NCBI RefSeq assembly: GCF_900177615.1
Contig: NZ_FXAP01000006.1
Location: 265,329 to 329,328 of the forward strand
Direction: 5' to 3'
Source: Plantibacter flavus
Lineage (GTDB): Bacteria > Actinomycetota > Actinomycetes > Actinomycetales > Microbacteriaceae
Length of the DNA stretch: 64,000 bases
Shown in pieces: positions 52,991 through 61,865 of the stretch (position 1 is the first letter of the stretch; each line of letters opens with the position of its first letter). Below the pieces are notes generated by a model. The model did no database searches. It worked only from the letters and a program-made list of their open reading frames with translations, and was not told the DNA's origin. The translations under genes were made by a program, and so were the position numbers.

Positions 52991-53053
52991 GCGTGAGCCT
53001 GGGAGCCGTGCTCGGACGGCCGGCTCCCAGCGGCGCGGACGTAGGATGGACGG

Positions 53054-53758
53054 GTGAACCGCGCCGACCTCTCCAAGCAGCCCGAGCAGGTCTCGGCCAT
53101 GTTCGATGACGTCTCGACGAAGTACGACCGCATGAACGCGGTCCTCTCCGTCGGGAACGACGCCCTGTGGCGCATCGCGACCACTCGCGCGGTCGGTCCG
53201 GCCGCCGGTGAGCGCATCCTCGACCTCGCAGCCGGCACGGGCACGTCCTCCGCGGCGCTGGCCCGCAACGGTGCGCATGTCGTCGCCGCCGACTTCTCGC
53301 CCGGCATGATCGCCGTGGGTCGCGACAAGTACGCCGACCGCTCCGACATCCAGTTCGTCGAGGCCGACGCGACCGACCTGCCCTTCGCAGACGAGGAGTT
53401 CGACGCCACGACGATCTCCTTCGGCCTCCGCAACGTCGTCCGGCCGAAGGACGCCCTCGCCGAGATGCTCCGGGTCACGAAGCCCGGTGGCCGGATCGTC
53501 ATCTGCGAGTTCTCCACGCCGACGTTCGGGCCCATGCGCGCCGCCTACAACCTCTACCTCGAGCGGGTCATGCCGCTCGTCGCCGGAGTGGCCTCCTCGA
53601 ACGCCGAGGCGTACACCTACCTGAACGACTCGATCCGCGCCTGGCCGAGCCAGCCGGAGCTGGCCGCCTGGTTGCGCGAAGCGGGCTACGAGCACGTCGC
53701 GTACCGCAACCTCACCGGCGGGATCGTCGCCCTGCACCGGGGACTCAAGCCGGCCTGA
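53054..53758 (+). CDS. menG: Demethylmenaquinone methyltransferase
   Basis: SAM-dependent C-methyltransferase of 234 residues finishing menaquinone. SAM motif RILDLAAGTGTSSAALA, FDATTISFGLRNVVRPKDAL and VTKPGGRIVICEFSTPT are UbiE/MenG hallmarks; YDRMNAVLSVGNDALWR at the N-terminus is also typical. GTG lies 6 nt after TAGGAT (53042-53047). Confidence 0.95.
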   Translation: MNRADLSKQPEQVSAMFDDVSTKYDRMNAVLSVGNDALWRIATTRAVGPAAGERILDLAAGTGTSSAALARNGAHVVAADFSPGMIAVGRDKYADRSDIQFVEADATDLPFADEEFDATTISFGLRNVVRPKDALAEMLRVTKPGGRIVICEFSTPTFGPMRAAYNLYLERVMPLVAGVASSNAEAYTYLNDSIRAWPSQPELAAWLREAGYEHVAYRNLTGGIVALHRGLKPA

Positions 53759-53872
53759 GTCTCGTCACCAGCGGGGTTCGTCTCGGCATTACCGAGGGGT
53801 GGAACCTGTTGATCCCGTCACTTGCCGCGAGTCGGCGCGACTGATTCCGTAGCCCGGTCCCGAACGGGAGCA

Positions 53873-53902
53873 TTGACACACGTGTGCGCCCGGCCCTACC
53901 GT
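53873..53902 (+). promoter_or_regulatory. Promoter of the amino acid permease
   Basis: Consensus TTGACA (53873-53878), an 18-bp spacer, then TACCGT (53897-53902). The ATG begins 6 nt later at 53909, so the mRNA should start at the codon itself. This is the clearest complete leaderless promoter in the window. Confidence 0.75.
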
Positions 53903-53908
53903 TCCGTC

Positions 53909-55468
53909 ATGACAGCACAGGACACGGCCCGCGGGTCGCAGCCGGCATCACCCACCGGCGGCAAGGGTCTCGCCACCGGCACCCTCGGTCTCTTCGGCTC
54001 CGTGATCATCGGCTTGGCCTCGACCGCGCCGGTGTACTCGCTCGTCGCGACGCTCGGGTTCGTCGTGCTCGCCGTGGGTGCCCAGGCGCCGATCGCCTTC
54101 ATCGTCGCCTTCATCCCGATGCTGTTCATCGCGTTCGCCTACCGCGAGCTGAACCGCGACGTACCGGACTGCGGCACGACCTTCACCTGGGCGACGAAGG
54201 CCTTCGGCCCGGTCACCGGCTGGATCGGAGGGTGGGGCGTCGCGCTCGCCGGCATCGTGGTGCTCGCGAACCTCGCACAGATCGCGGGGCAGTACCTGTG
54301 GTTGCTCATCGGTGACGGCTCCCTCGCCTCGAACGTCCCGCTCGTCACCGCGACCGGTGTCGTGTTCATCGCCCTCATGACGTGGGTGTCGTACCGCGGC
54401 ATCGAACTGGGGGAGCGGATCCAGAACATCCTCCTGGCGGTCCAGTACCTCGCACTCGTGCTGTTCGCGGTGTTCGCCTTCATCGGAGCGTCGAACGGCA
54501 CCGCGCCCGACGCGACGCCGATCTCGCTCGACTGGTTCAACCCGTTCGCGTTCACCGACTACCACGGCTTCATCGAGGCGGTGCTGCTCGCACTCTTCAT
54601 CTACTGGGGTTGGGACACGTGCCTCGCCCTGAACGAGGAGACGAAGGACCCGCAGAAGATCCCGGGCCGCGCGGCGGTCATCTCCACGGTCATCCTGCTG
54701 GTCACCTACGTCACCGTCACGGTCGCCGCGATGGTCTACGCCGGCCTCGGGACCACGGGCACCGGCCTCGCCAACGAGGACAACGCGAACGACATCTTCC
54801 TGGCGCTGAAGGACCTCGTGCTCGGACCGTGGGCGTGGATCCTCGTCGTCGCCGTACTCATCTCGGCGGTGTCGTCGACGCAGACGACGATCCTCCCGAC
54901 GGCGCGCGGCACGCTCGCGATGGCGGCCTACAAGGCGCTGCCGAAACGGTTCGCAACCGTCCACCCGACGTTCAAGACGCCGTCCTTCTCGACGCTCGTC
55001 ATGGGTATCGTCGCCATCGTCTACTACGTCGGCATGACGCTCGTGAGCGAGAACATCCTGGCGGACTCGATCCTCTCCCTCGGACTCGCGATCGCCTTCT
55101 ACTACGGCATCACCGGGTACGCGTGCGTCTGGTACTTCCGGAAGGTGCTCTTCCGCTCCGCGCAGGACTTCTTCTTCAAGGGCCTCTTCCCGCTCCTCGG
55201 GGCGCTCATGCTCACCTTCGCCTTCGTGCAGAGCTGCATCGACATGTTCGACGTCGATTACGGCTACACGGTCCTGTTCGGCGTCGGCGGCACGTTCGTC
55301 ATCGGTGTCGGTTCGCTGGCCTTCGGTTTCGTGCTCATGCTGCTCTGGTACAGCCGGAAGTCCTCGCGGCCCTTCTTCCGCGGGGAGAGCCTCAACCGCG
55401 ACACCGAGGTCCTCGTGCCAGACGAGCCGATCGAGTACGGCCGCTCTGTCGACGGCGGTCTCGCCTGA
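53909..55468 (+). CDS. APC-superfamily amino acid permease
   Basis: Membrane transporter of 519 residues with about twelve helices. The first helix GLFGSVIIGLASTAPVYSLV has the unwound GxG-type substrate loop of APC permeases, and DCGTTFTWATKAFGPVTGWI and YWGWDTCLALNEETKDPQKIPG are family signatures. The charged C-terminus (NRDTEVLVPDEPIEYGRS) is cytoplasmic. ATG 53909 is fixed by the promoter just upstream; an earlier TTG- or GTG-type start would precede it. Substrate probably an amino acid or polyamine. Confidence 0.9.
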   Translation: MTAQDTARGSQPASPTGGKGLATGTLGLFGSVIIGLASTAPVYSLVATLGFVVLAVGAQAPIAFIVAFIPMLFIAFAYRELNRDVPDCGTTFTWATKAFGPVTGWIGGWGVALAGIVVLANLAQIAGQYLWLLIGDGSLASNVPLVTATGVVFIALMTWVSYRGIELGERIQNILLAVQYLALVLFAVFAFIGASNGTAPDATPISLDWFNPFAFTDYHGFIEAVLLALFIYWGWDTCLALNEETKDPQKIPGRAAVISTVILLVTYVTVTVAAMVYAGLGTTGTGLANEDNANDIFLALKDLVLGPWAWILVVAVLISAVSSTQTTILPTARGTLAMAAYKALPKRFATVHPTFKTPSFSTLVMGIVAIVYYVGMTLVSENILADSILSLGLAIAFYYGITGYACVWYFRKVLFRSAQDFFFKGLFPLLGALMLTFAFVQSCIDMFDVDYGYTVLFGVGGTFVIGVGSLAFGFVLMLLWYSRKSSRPFFRGESLNRDTEVLVPDEPIEYGRSVDGGLA

Positions 55469-55493
55469 CCTCGGGCTCCTGAGCTTGACCTCC

Positions 55494-55535
55494 GGTCCCT
55501 GAGACACCCTCCGGTCCCTGAGCCTGTCGAAGGGC
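55494..55535 (+). repeat. One head copy plus one full repeat unit
   Basis: GGTCCCTGAGACACCCTCC (55494-55512) is followed directly by the full unit (55513-55535). The same head-then-full arrangement occurs in the larger arrays. A degenerate CTCCTGAGCTTGACC lies just before. Confidence 0.85.
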
Positions 55536-55578
55536 GCATCTCCCGGTGTCGTCCAGGCGGGCCGGGCATACTGGTGGG

Positions 55579-56016
55579 ATGTTGGACACCCTGCCAGGCG
55601 GCCCGTGGATCTGGGGCATCGCGATCGTCGGTCTCGTGCTCGTCGTCATCCTCCTGAACGCCAAGCGGGCGAAGTCGGCGTTCGCGAAGCCGTACGAGCG
55701 CTACGACACCACCGAGATCCCGCCGGACACCCCGGGTACCCGCGAGTTCATCGTGCGAGACGACGCGACCGGTGCGCGGCTCCAGTTCGTGGCGTCCGGG
55801 CCGTCGGCCAGGATCGCCCTCGTCGTCGTGCCGCCGAAACACCTCGGGACCGGCGTCGAAGCCGGCCTCTTCCGCGCCGCGCTGCCGACCGCTCAGGGCG
55901 TCGATGCCTGGACCTGGCCGCCGCTCAACACCGACGGATACTCGATGCTGCTCGACCTCGCGCACGAGTTCCCGCATCTGGCGTTCTACGACGCCGAGGG
56001 CGTGCGACTCCGCTGA
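55579..56016 (+). CDS. Hypothetical membrane-anchored protein
   Basis: Protein of 145 residues of unknown function. One N-terminal helix (about 7-26: WIWGIAIVGLVLVVILLNA) anchors it. The remaining soluble domain contains TREFIVRDDATGARLQFVASG and YSMLLDLAHEFPHLAFYDAEG. No motif recognised. ATG lies 6 nt after CATACT (55567-55572). A short hairpin (AGCTGTG/CACAGCT near 56022-56044) follows and may end the transcript. Confidence 0.65.
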   Translation: MLDTLPGGPWIWGIAIVGLVLVVILLNAKRAKSAFAKPYERYDTTEIPPDTPGTREFIVRDDATGARLQFVASGPSARIALVVVPPKHLGTGVEAGLFRAALPTAQGVDAWTWPPLNTDGYSMLLDLAHEFPHLAFYDAEGVRLR

Positions 56017-56118
56017 AGAGAGCTGTGTGGTCCGACCACAGCTGCCAATCGCCTGATCGCGCCCGTGGATTCCGGTCCTCCGGCACAGGTGACGGGCTGC
56101 CCCGGCTAGGCTAGAGCT

Positions 56119-57180
56119 GTGAATCCCAGCGCGACCCGCCGTGTCAGCAACCTGGCCAGCCAGGCCGGGCTTGCCGAACGCATGTTCGCGACCGGTGCAG
56201 ACCGGAAGCTCGCCAAGACCATCGACGACGGCGTGGCCCGCCTCGAGATCGGTCTGGAGGAGCAGCTCGGGTTCACCGACGACCTCGTCGACGTCACCGC
56301 ACGCTACCTGCTCGAGGCCGGTGGCAAGCGGGTCCGCCCGCTGCTCACGATGCTCATCGCCCAGCTCGGCGACGGCATCACCGACAACGTCCTGCGGGCG
56401 GCCGAGGCCATCGAGATCACCCACCTCGGTTCGCTCTACCACGACGACGTCATGGACGACGCCGACAAGCGTCGCGGCGTCCCCAGCGCCCACCAGGTGT
56501 TCGGCAACAACACCGCCATCCTCACCGGCGACCTCTTGTTCGCGCGCGCCAGCCAGATCATGGCCGACCTCGGCGAGCGGGCGATCCGGATCCAGGCCGC
56601 CACGTTCGAGCGCCTCGTGCTGGGGCAGCTGCACGAGACCACCGGTCCTCGCGAGGGTCAGGACGAGGTCGAGCACTACATCCAGGTCCTCGCCGACAAG
56701 ACCGGGTCGCTCATCGCCGCCGCGGCCCGGAGCGGCGTCATCTTCTCCAACGCCCCCGAGGTGTACGAGAGCGCGGTCGTCGAGTTCGGCGAGAAGGTCG
56801 GCATCGCCTTCCAGCTCATCGACGACGTCATCGACCTGTCGCCGCAGCCCGAGGAGACCGGCAAGGTCCCCGGCACCGACCTGCGGGCCGGCGTCGTCAC
56901 CCTCCCCATGCTCTACCTGCGCCGCGAGGCCGTCGCCGACCCCGAAGCCGCGGCGCTCGTCGCCCGCCTCGACGCCGAGGTCACGGAGACGGACCACGAC
57001 CCCGTCCGCTTCGCCGCGCTCGTCGCCACCCTGCGCGACCACGCCGTGACCGCGCGGACCTTCGCCGAGGCCCGGCAGTGGGCCGACGAAGCGATCGCGG
57101 CACTGGCACCGCTGCCCGACGGCTCGGTCAAGAAGGCGCTCGTGCACTTCGCGAAGGCGATCGTCGACCGAAGGAGTTGA
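56119..57180 (+). CDS. Long-chain polyprenyl diphosphate synthase
   Basis: Trans-prenyltransferase of 353 residues that builds the menaquinone side chain from IPP. First Asp-rich motif LYHDDVMDDADKRRG, second FQLIDDVIDLSPQ, plus GGKRVRPLL and the NNTAILTGDLLFARAS segment. Small residues before the first motif suggest a long product (C35-C45), by family rules rather than measurement. GTG lies 6 nt after TAGGCT (56107-56112). It groups with the men genes. Confidence 0.92.
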   Translation: MNPSATRRVSNLASQAGLAERMFATGADRKLAKTIDDGVARLEIGLEEQLGFTDDLVDVTARYLLEAGGKRVRPLLTMLIAQLGDGITDNVLRAAEAIEITHLGSLYHDDVMDDADKRRGVPSAHQVFGNNTAILTGDLLFARASQIMADLGERAIRIQAATFERLVLGQLHETTGPREGQDEVEHYIQVLADKTGSLIAAAARSGVIFSNAPEVYESAVVEFGEKVGIAFQLIDDVIDLSPQPEETGKVPGTDLRAGVVTLPMLYLRREAVADPEAAALVARLDAEVTETDHDPVRFAALVATLRDHAVTARTFAEARQWADEAIAALAPLPDGSVKKALVHFAKAIVDRRS

Positions 57181-57293
57181 TGGCGCCGCCGCCCCACCGG
57201 GTCGGCACGGCATCCCAGACGCGCATGCATGACGGCCGGAGCGCTTCACCGGCCACACCCGGAACCCCGCACGGGGACACGAAAGGAACCACC

Positions 57294-58679
57294 GTGACCA
57301 AGCTCAGGCTGGCCATCGTCGGCGCAGGACCCGCAGGCATCTATGCGGCGGACATCCTCCTGAAGGCGGAACGGAAGTTCGACGTCTCCATCGACCTCTT
57401 CGAGCAGCTTCCGGCCCCGTACGGCCTGGTCCGCTACGGCGTCGCGCCCGACCACCCGCGTATCAAGGGGATCATCAACGCGCTCCGCGACGTCCTCGAC
57501 CGAGGCGACATCCGGATCTTCGGCAACGTCCGCTTCGGCGTCGACATCACGCTCGACGACCTCAAGCACCACTACAACGCCGTGATCTTCTCCACGGGTG
57601 CCGTCGAGGACGCCCCGCTCGACATCCCGGGGATCGACCTCGACGGGTCGTACGGCGCCGCCGAGTTCGTGAGCTGGTTCGACGGACACCCCGACGTCCC
57701 CCGCACCTGGCCACTCGAGGCGGAGTCGATCGCCGTGATCGGCAACGGCAACGTCGCGCTCGACGTCGCCCGCATGCTCGCGAAGCACCCGGAGGACCTG
57801 CTCCCGACCGAGATTCCGGCCAACGTCCACGAGGGGCTGCAGCAGTCGCCCGTGACCGACGTGCACGTCTTCGGGCGTCGTGGGCCCGCGCAGGTGAAGT
57901 TCACGCCGTTGGAGCTCCGCGAGCTCGGGGAACTCAACGACGTCGACATGATCCTCGCCGACGAGGACTTCGACTACGACGAGGCGTCGAAGGCGGCGGT
58001 GGCGAGCAACAAGCAGGTCATGGTCATCGACCGCGTCCTGCAGCAGTGGCGGAAGCGCGAGACCGGCCAGGCCTCGCGCCGACTGCACCTGCACTTCTAC
58101 GCGAAGCCGCTCGACGTCGTCGACGACGGTTCCGGCAAGGTCGCCGCCTTCCGGTACGAGCGGACGAGACCCGACGGTCAGGGCGGGGTCGAGGGCACGG
58201 GTGAGATCCGCGAGGTCCCGATCCAGGCGCTCTACCGCGCGGTGGGGTACTTCGGAAGCCCGCTGCCCGGCGTGCCCTTCGACTCGCGGCACGGCGTCAT
58301 CCCCAACCACGAGGGCAAGGTCCTCCACCCCGAGAGCAACGAGCGCGTCCCGGGCGTCTACGCGACCGGGTGGATCAAGCGTGGTCCGGTCGGCCTCATC
58401 GGCCACACGAAGTCGGACGCGATGGAGACCATCGGTCACGTCATCAACGACCAGGCGGACTGGTGGGCGCCGGCCGAACCTGAGGAGGAGGCCGTCGTCG
58501 CGCTGCTCGAGTCGCGCGGCGTGGCCTACACGGACCTCGAGGGCTGGCACCTCCTCGACCAGCACGAGATCGCGCTCGGTGAACCACAGGGTCGTGCCCG
58601 CATCAAGGTGGTGCCGCGTGAGGAGATGGTGTCGATCTCGCGGGCGCAGTCATCGGGCACCGGGACACCGTCCGCCTGA
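57294..58679 (+). CDS. fprA: Ferredoxin/adrenodoxin-type NADP+ reductase
   Basis: FAD flavoprotein of 461 residues moving electrons between NADPH and ferredoxin. FAD loop AIVGAGPAGIYAADIL, PYGLVRYGVAPDHPRIKG, NADP loop IGNGNVALDVARMLAK, and the C-terminal ATGWIKRGPVGLIGHTKSDA. Matches mycobacterial FprA and mitochondrial adrenodoxin reductase. GTG 57294 has AAAGGAA upstream; the longer reading adds a sequence unlike the family. It follows the prenyl synthase by 113 bp. Confidence 0.93.
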   Translation: MTKLRLAIVGAGPAGIYAADILLKAERKFDVSIDLFEQLPAPYGLVRYGVAPDHPRIKGIINALRDVLDRGDIRIFGNVRFGVDITLDDLKHHYNAVIFSTGAVEDAPLDIPGIDLDGSYGAAEFVSWFDGHPDVPRTWPLEAESIAVIGNGNVALDVARMLAKHPEDLLPTEIPANVHEGLQQSPVTDVHVFGRRGPAQVKFTPLELRELGELNDVDMILADEDFDYDEASKAAVASNKQVMVIDRVLQQWRKRETGQASRRLHLHFYAKPLDVVDDGSGKVAAFRYERTRPDGQGGVEGTGEIREVPIQALYRAVGYFGSPLPGVPFDSRHGVIPNHEGKVLHPESNERVPGVYATGWIKRGPVGLIGHTKSDAMETIGHVINDQADWWAPAEPEEEAVVALLESRGVAYTDLEGWHLLDQHEIALGEPQGRARIKVVPREEMVSISRAQSSGTGTPSA

Positions 58680-58775
58680 ACCGCACCCGCGATGGTCTCG
58701 ATCCGGCCGATCGCTCCGCGTCAAGCCGCTCGACGGAACCCGGTTCCGACAAGTGTCGGTCACTATGCTGGACGA

Positions 58776-59888
58776 ATGACCGACCCCAACGCGCCCCAGA
58801 ACGTCCCGTCGGAGCAGCCGACGTCCGTACCGCCGTCCGAACCGCCGGCATTCGTCGCCGACGGCAAGCAGCAGCAACAGCAGCAGCCGCGCTACGGCGA
58901 GATGCACCCGGATCCCGTTCAGCAGCAGTGGGACCAGACGGGTCAGCAGACTCCGGCTCCGCAGCAGGGTGGCCAGTGGGGTCAGCCGCAGACCGGTGAG
59001 CAGGCGGGCCAGTGGGGTCAGCCGCAGCAGGGCCAGTACGGCCAGCCGCAGCACCCGGGCCAGCCGCAGCACACCGGCCAGTACGGCCAGGACACGGGGC
59101 AGTACGGTCAGCCGCAGCAGACCGGTCAGTACGGCGCCCCCCAGGGCCAGTACGGTCAGCCGCAGCAGGGCCAGTACGGTCAGCCGCAGCAGTACGCTCA
59201 GGCTCCGCAGAAGGCGCCGAACCCGCGCGCCCGCGAGACGCGCCTCGCGCTCGTGTCGGTCAGCATCGCAGCGGGTATCGCCGCGGCCGTCGCCCTGGTC
59301 AGCCTCATCGGGTCCTTCTTCAGCATCTCCGAGTACTACCCCGTCGGCGACGTCCTGCTGAGCTTCGGTGCCAACCTCGTGAACATCGCCCTCTGGGGTG
59401 CGGGAGCCGCGCTCATCCTCATCATGGTCCGACCGCTCACGCGCGTCCGCACCGCTCGCGACCTGATCCAGTCGGTCGGCATCGCCGCAGCCGTCGGAAC
59501 CGGTGTCATGCTGCTCGTCGTGCTCATCGTCACCATCGTGCGTGGCGTGGTCGAGCAGTACGGTACGCCGGCGTTCTTCGTCAACCAGGGCTTCCTCTCG
59601 CCGATCCTCTACGGGGTCACCCTCGCGGGCTTCCTCACGATCGGTGCCGTGCTCGTGACGCGCTTCGTCGCACCCGAGGGGCTCGCCGACGCTCCGCACG
59701 AGCAGCACAATGGTCAGCAGCACGGTCAGCAGTTCCAGCAGGGTCAGCACGAGCAGCAGGGGCAGCACCAGCAGGGGCAGCACCAGCAGGGGCAGCACGA
59801 CCAGGGCTCGCAGCAGTACGGTCAGGCGCAGCAGCCCTACGGACAGCAGCCGCAGGCACCGCAGCAGCACAACCCGTACCAGCAGTAG
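58776..59888 (+). CDS. Gln/Gly-rich membrane protein with prion-like flanks
   Basis: Protein of 370 residues. Residues about 28-145 are a low-complexity tract of GQYGQPQQ-type repeats with a run of six Gln, followed by three or four helices (about 160-180, 188-215, 240-265 and 275-295). Residues about 305-370 return to repeats, here GQHQQ and QQYGQAQQPY. So both ends facing one side are Gln/Tyr/Gly-rich. No enzyme motif. Function unknown. ATG lies 6 nt after TATGCT (58764-58769). Confidence 0.75.
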   Translation: MTDPNAPQNVPSEQPTSVPPSEPPAFVADGKQQQQQQPRYGEMHPDPVQQQWDQTGQQTPAPQQGGQWGQPQTGEQAGQWGQPQQGQYGQPQHPGQPQHTGQYGQDTGQYGQPQQTGQYGAPQGQYGQPQQGQYGQPQQYAQAPQKAPNPRARETRLALVSVSIAAGIAAAVALVSLIGSFFSISEYYPVGDVLLSFGANLVNIALWGAGAALILIMVRPLTRVRTARDLIQSVGIAAAVGTGVMLLVVLIVTIVRGVVEQYGTPAFFVNQGFLSPILYGVTLAGFLTIGAVLVTRFVAPEGLADAPHEQHNGQQHGQQFQQGQHEQQGQHQQGQHQQGQHDQGSQQYGQAQQPYGQQPQAPQQHNPYQQ

Positions 59889-59960
59889 TCGGGGGTCGGA
59901 TGGTCGGCGCGTGAGCCCGACCATCCGACCCCCGATCGCCGGGCGGGGTAACGTGACGGT

Positions 59961-60998
59961 ATGGCCGGATCTCGAGGGTGGGCCGCCGACATCCTCGGCG
60001 AGGGCTTCCAGCAGCGCACGCTGACCCTCGAACCGGATGACGAGGGCGACGTCGTCGCGACCCTCGTCCGCTACCGGATGCCGCCCCTCGAGCAGCTCAG
60101 CGAGTTCCTGTTGCCCGACGTTGCGGACGGCATAGACGTGCTGTATGTCCACGGCTGGTCCGACTACTTCTTCCAACGCCACTTCGCGCGATTCTGGGCC
60201 AGGCTCGGCGCGCGGTTCTACGCGCTCGATCTGCGCAAGTACGGCCGGAGCCTCCGTCCGCACCAGACGCCGGGATACGTCGACGACCTCCGCACCTACG
60301 ACGAGGACATCGAGGTCGCGCTCGCGGTGATGGGGCACGGCCCCGACGACCACGCCACCGGGCGTCGGAACCGGCGCCGACTCGTCCTCCTCGGCCACTC
60401 GACCGGCGGGCTCACGCTGTCGCTCTGGGCGGCCAGGAACCAGGATCGCGTCGCCGGTCTCGTGCTGAACAGTCCGTGGCTCGAATTCCAGGCGAGGCAG
60501 CTCGGACGGCTCGCGATCGCCCCGCTCGTCCAAGCCGGATCGCGGATCGATCCGCGTGCGCAGCTCCCCGCCGTCGACCTCGGGTTCTACACCCGCTCCG
60601 TGTCGAGCACGATGGACGGCGCCTGGGACTACGACTTCGCCTGGCGGCCGCTCCACGGCTTCCCCTTGCATCCGGGGTGGTTGAACGCGATCCTGCGAGG
60701 GCATCGGCTCGTCGACGCGGGCCTGCAGCTGCGTGTGCCGGCGCTCACGCTGCTGTCGGCACGGAGCGTCCTGCTGCCGCGGTGGAACGACGCGATGATG
60801 CGGAGCGACACGGCGCTCGACGTCGACGCGGTCGCGGAACGCGCACTCGACCTCGGCGAGACGGTCACGATCGTGCGCCTGGATGGCGCCTTGCACGACG
60901 TCTTCCTGTCGGAGGAGGCCGTCAGACGCCGCGCTTTCGAGCAGATCGTCACGTGGGCACGCGGCTACCTCGCAGCACCGCCGAACGCCGACCGCTAG
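59961..60998 (+). CDS. Alpha/beta-hydrolase (serine lipase/esterase type)
   Basis: Predicted hydrolase of 345 residues. Nucleophile elbow LLGHSTGGLTLSLWA, oxyanion region VLYVHGWSDYFFQRHFA, and catalytic His in LDGALHDVFLSEE. LDLRKYGRSLRPHQTPGYVDDL is typical of monoacylglycerol lipase-like proteins. No signal peptide. ATG lies 6 nt after TAACGT (59949-59954). Lipid ester substrate is likely but unproven. Confidence 0.85.
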   Translation: MAGSRGWAADILGEGFQQRTLTLEPDDEGDVVATLVRYRMPPLEQLSEFLLPDVADGIDVLYVHGWSDYFFQRHFARFWARLGARFYALDLRKYGRSLRPHQTPGYVDDLRTYDEDIEVALAVMGHGPDDHATGRRNRRRLVLLGHSTGGLTLSLWAARNQDRVAGLVLNSPWLEFQARQLGRLAIAPLVQAGSRIDPRAQLPAVDLGFYTRSVSSTMDGAWDYDFAWRPLHGFPLHPGWLNAILRGHRLVDAGLQLRVPALTLLSARSVLLPRWNDAMMRSDTALDVDAVAERALDLGETVTIVRLDGALHDVFLSEEAVRRRAFEQIVTWARGYLAAPPNADR

Positions 60999-61180
60999 CG
61001 CTCAGCGGGCGGGAGACCTCGTCGCGGACGCCGCGGATCCGGTCGCCCGGCGGCGAGCCAGTCGGCGTAGCTGTGGTTCCCGCCGATCGCGCACCAGCAC
61101 GGGACGCCGACCTCCTGGCCGGCACGCGAGGTCCGGAAGAGTTCGAGATGCGACCCGTCCGCGGGTGTCCGGTGATCCAC
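60995..61180 (-). CDS. Possible small protein with CWC motif
   Basis: A 61-codon frame with natural-looking composition: LELFRTSRAGQEVGV, then PCWCAIGGNHSYADWL. GTG 61180 has GGAG close upstream, though the spacing is very short. The stop overlaps the last codons of the hydrolase gene by 4 bp. Cys-Trp-Cys and GGNH recall small metal-binding proteins, but no family is recognised. The rest of this 335-bp gap (61181-61332) shows nothing else. Confidence 0.35.
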   Translation of the reverse strand: MDHRTPADGSHLELFRTSRAGQEVGVPCWCAIGGNHSYADWLAAGRPDPRRPRRGLPPAER

Positions 61181-61332
61181 AGCTCCACTCCAACCATCGA
61201 TCCCGCTCGCGCAGGATTCAATTCATCCGGCGGGCTGCCGAACGGGAGCACGCTGAATCGAGTGCTCCGATGAAGAGAGTGGGTCAGGCGCGGATCATGA
61301 CGCGATCGAGGTGATCGACCGCGACCGACCTG

Positions 61333-61821
61333 CTAGCGGTAGTTGACGAACTGGAGGTCGATGTCGAGGTCGGCGCCCTTCAGCAGCGCCATGGTGGCCT
61401 GGAGATCGTCACGGCTCTTCGACGAGACGCGGAGCTCGTCGCCCTGGATCTGCGACTTGACCGACTTCGGGCCCTCGTCGCGGATGAGCTTGTTGGCCTT
61501 CTTCGCGATCTCCTGGCTGATGCCCTCCTTGAGGGTCGCCTCGATCCGGTACTCCTTGCCACTGGCGAAGGGATCGCCGACCTCGAGGCTCTTCAGCGAG
61601 ATGCCGCGCTTGATGAGCTTGGACTCGAAGACGTCGAGGATCGCCTTCACGCGCTCCTCGGTGTTGGCCTTCATGAGGATTTTCTCGCCGCTCCAGGCGA
61701 TCGAGGCACCGACGTTCTTGAAGTCGTACCGCTGCTCGACCTCCTTGTGCGCTTGGTTGAGGGCGTTGTCCGCCTCCATCTTGTCGACCTTGCTCACGAC
61801 GTCAAACGATGAATCTGCCAT
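61333..61821 (-). CDS. YajQ-family nucleotide-binding protein
   Basis: Soluble 162-residue protein with two ferredoxin-like folds. It begins [20 protein letters not shown], identical in form to the family start, then [41 protein letters not shown] and [14 protein letters not shown]. Some YajQ proteins bind c-di-GMP. The family start fixes ATG 61821, which lies 7 nt from TACCAT on this strand (61829-61834); the upstream ATG 61830 is inside that box. Divergent from the lytic enzyme gene. Confidence 0.93.
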   Translation of the reverse strand: MADSSFDVVSKVDKMEADNALNQAHKEVEQRYDFKNVGASIAWSGEKILMKANTEERVKAILDVFESKLIKRGISLKSLEVGDPFASGKEYRIEATLKEGISQEIAKKANKLIRDEGPKSVKSQIQGDELRVSSKSRDDLQATMALLKGADLDIDLQFVNYR

Positions 61822-61865
61822 GTGGACCATGGTAGCGCCGGTGCCGCTCAGGCAGGTGTGGTTGG

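Noticed and set aside
53948..55507. A 519-codon minus-strand frame opposite the permease
   Set aside because: Polar antisense of a hydrophobic transporter. The permease has clear helices and a good promoter.
56022..56044. Rho-independent terminator after the hypothetical gene
   Set aside because: Only a 7-bp stem (AGCTGTG/CACAGCT) with no T run, so it is mentioned in the gene entry but not called.
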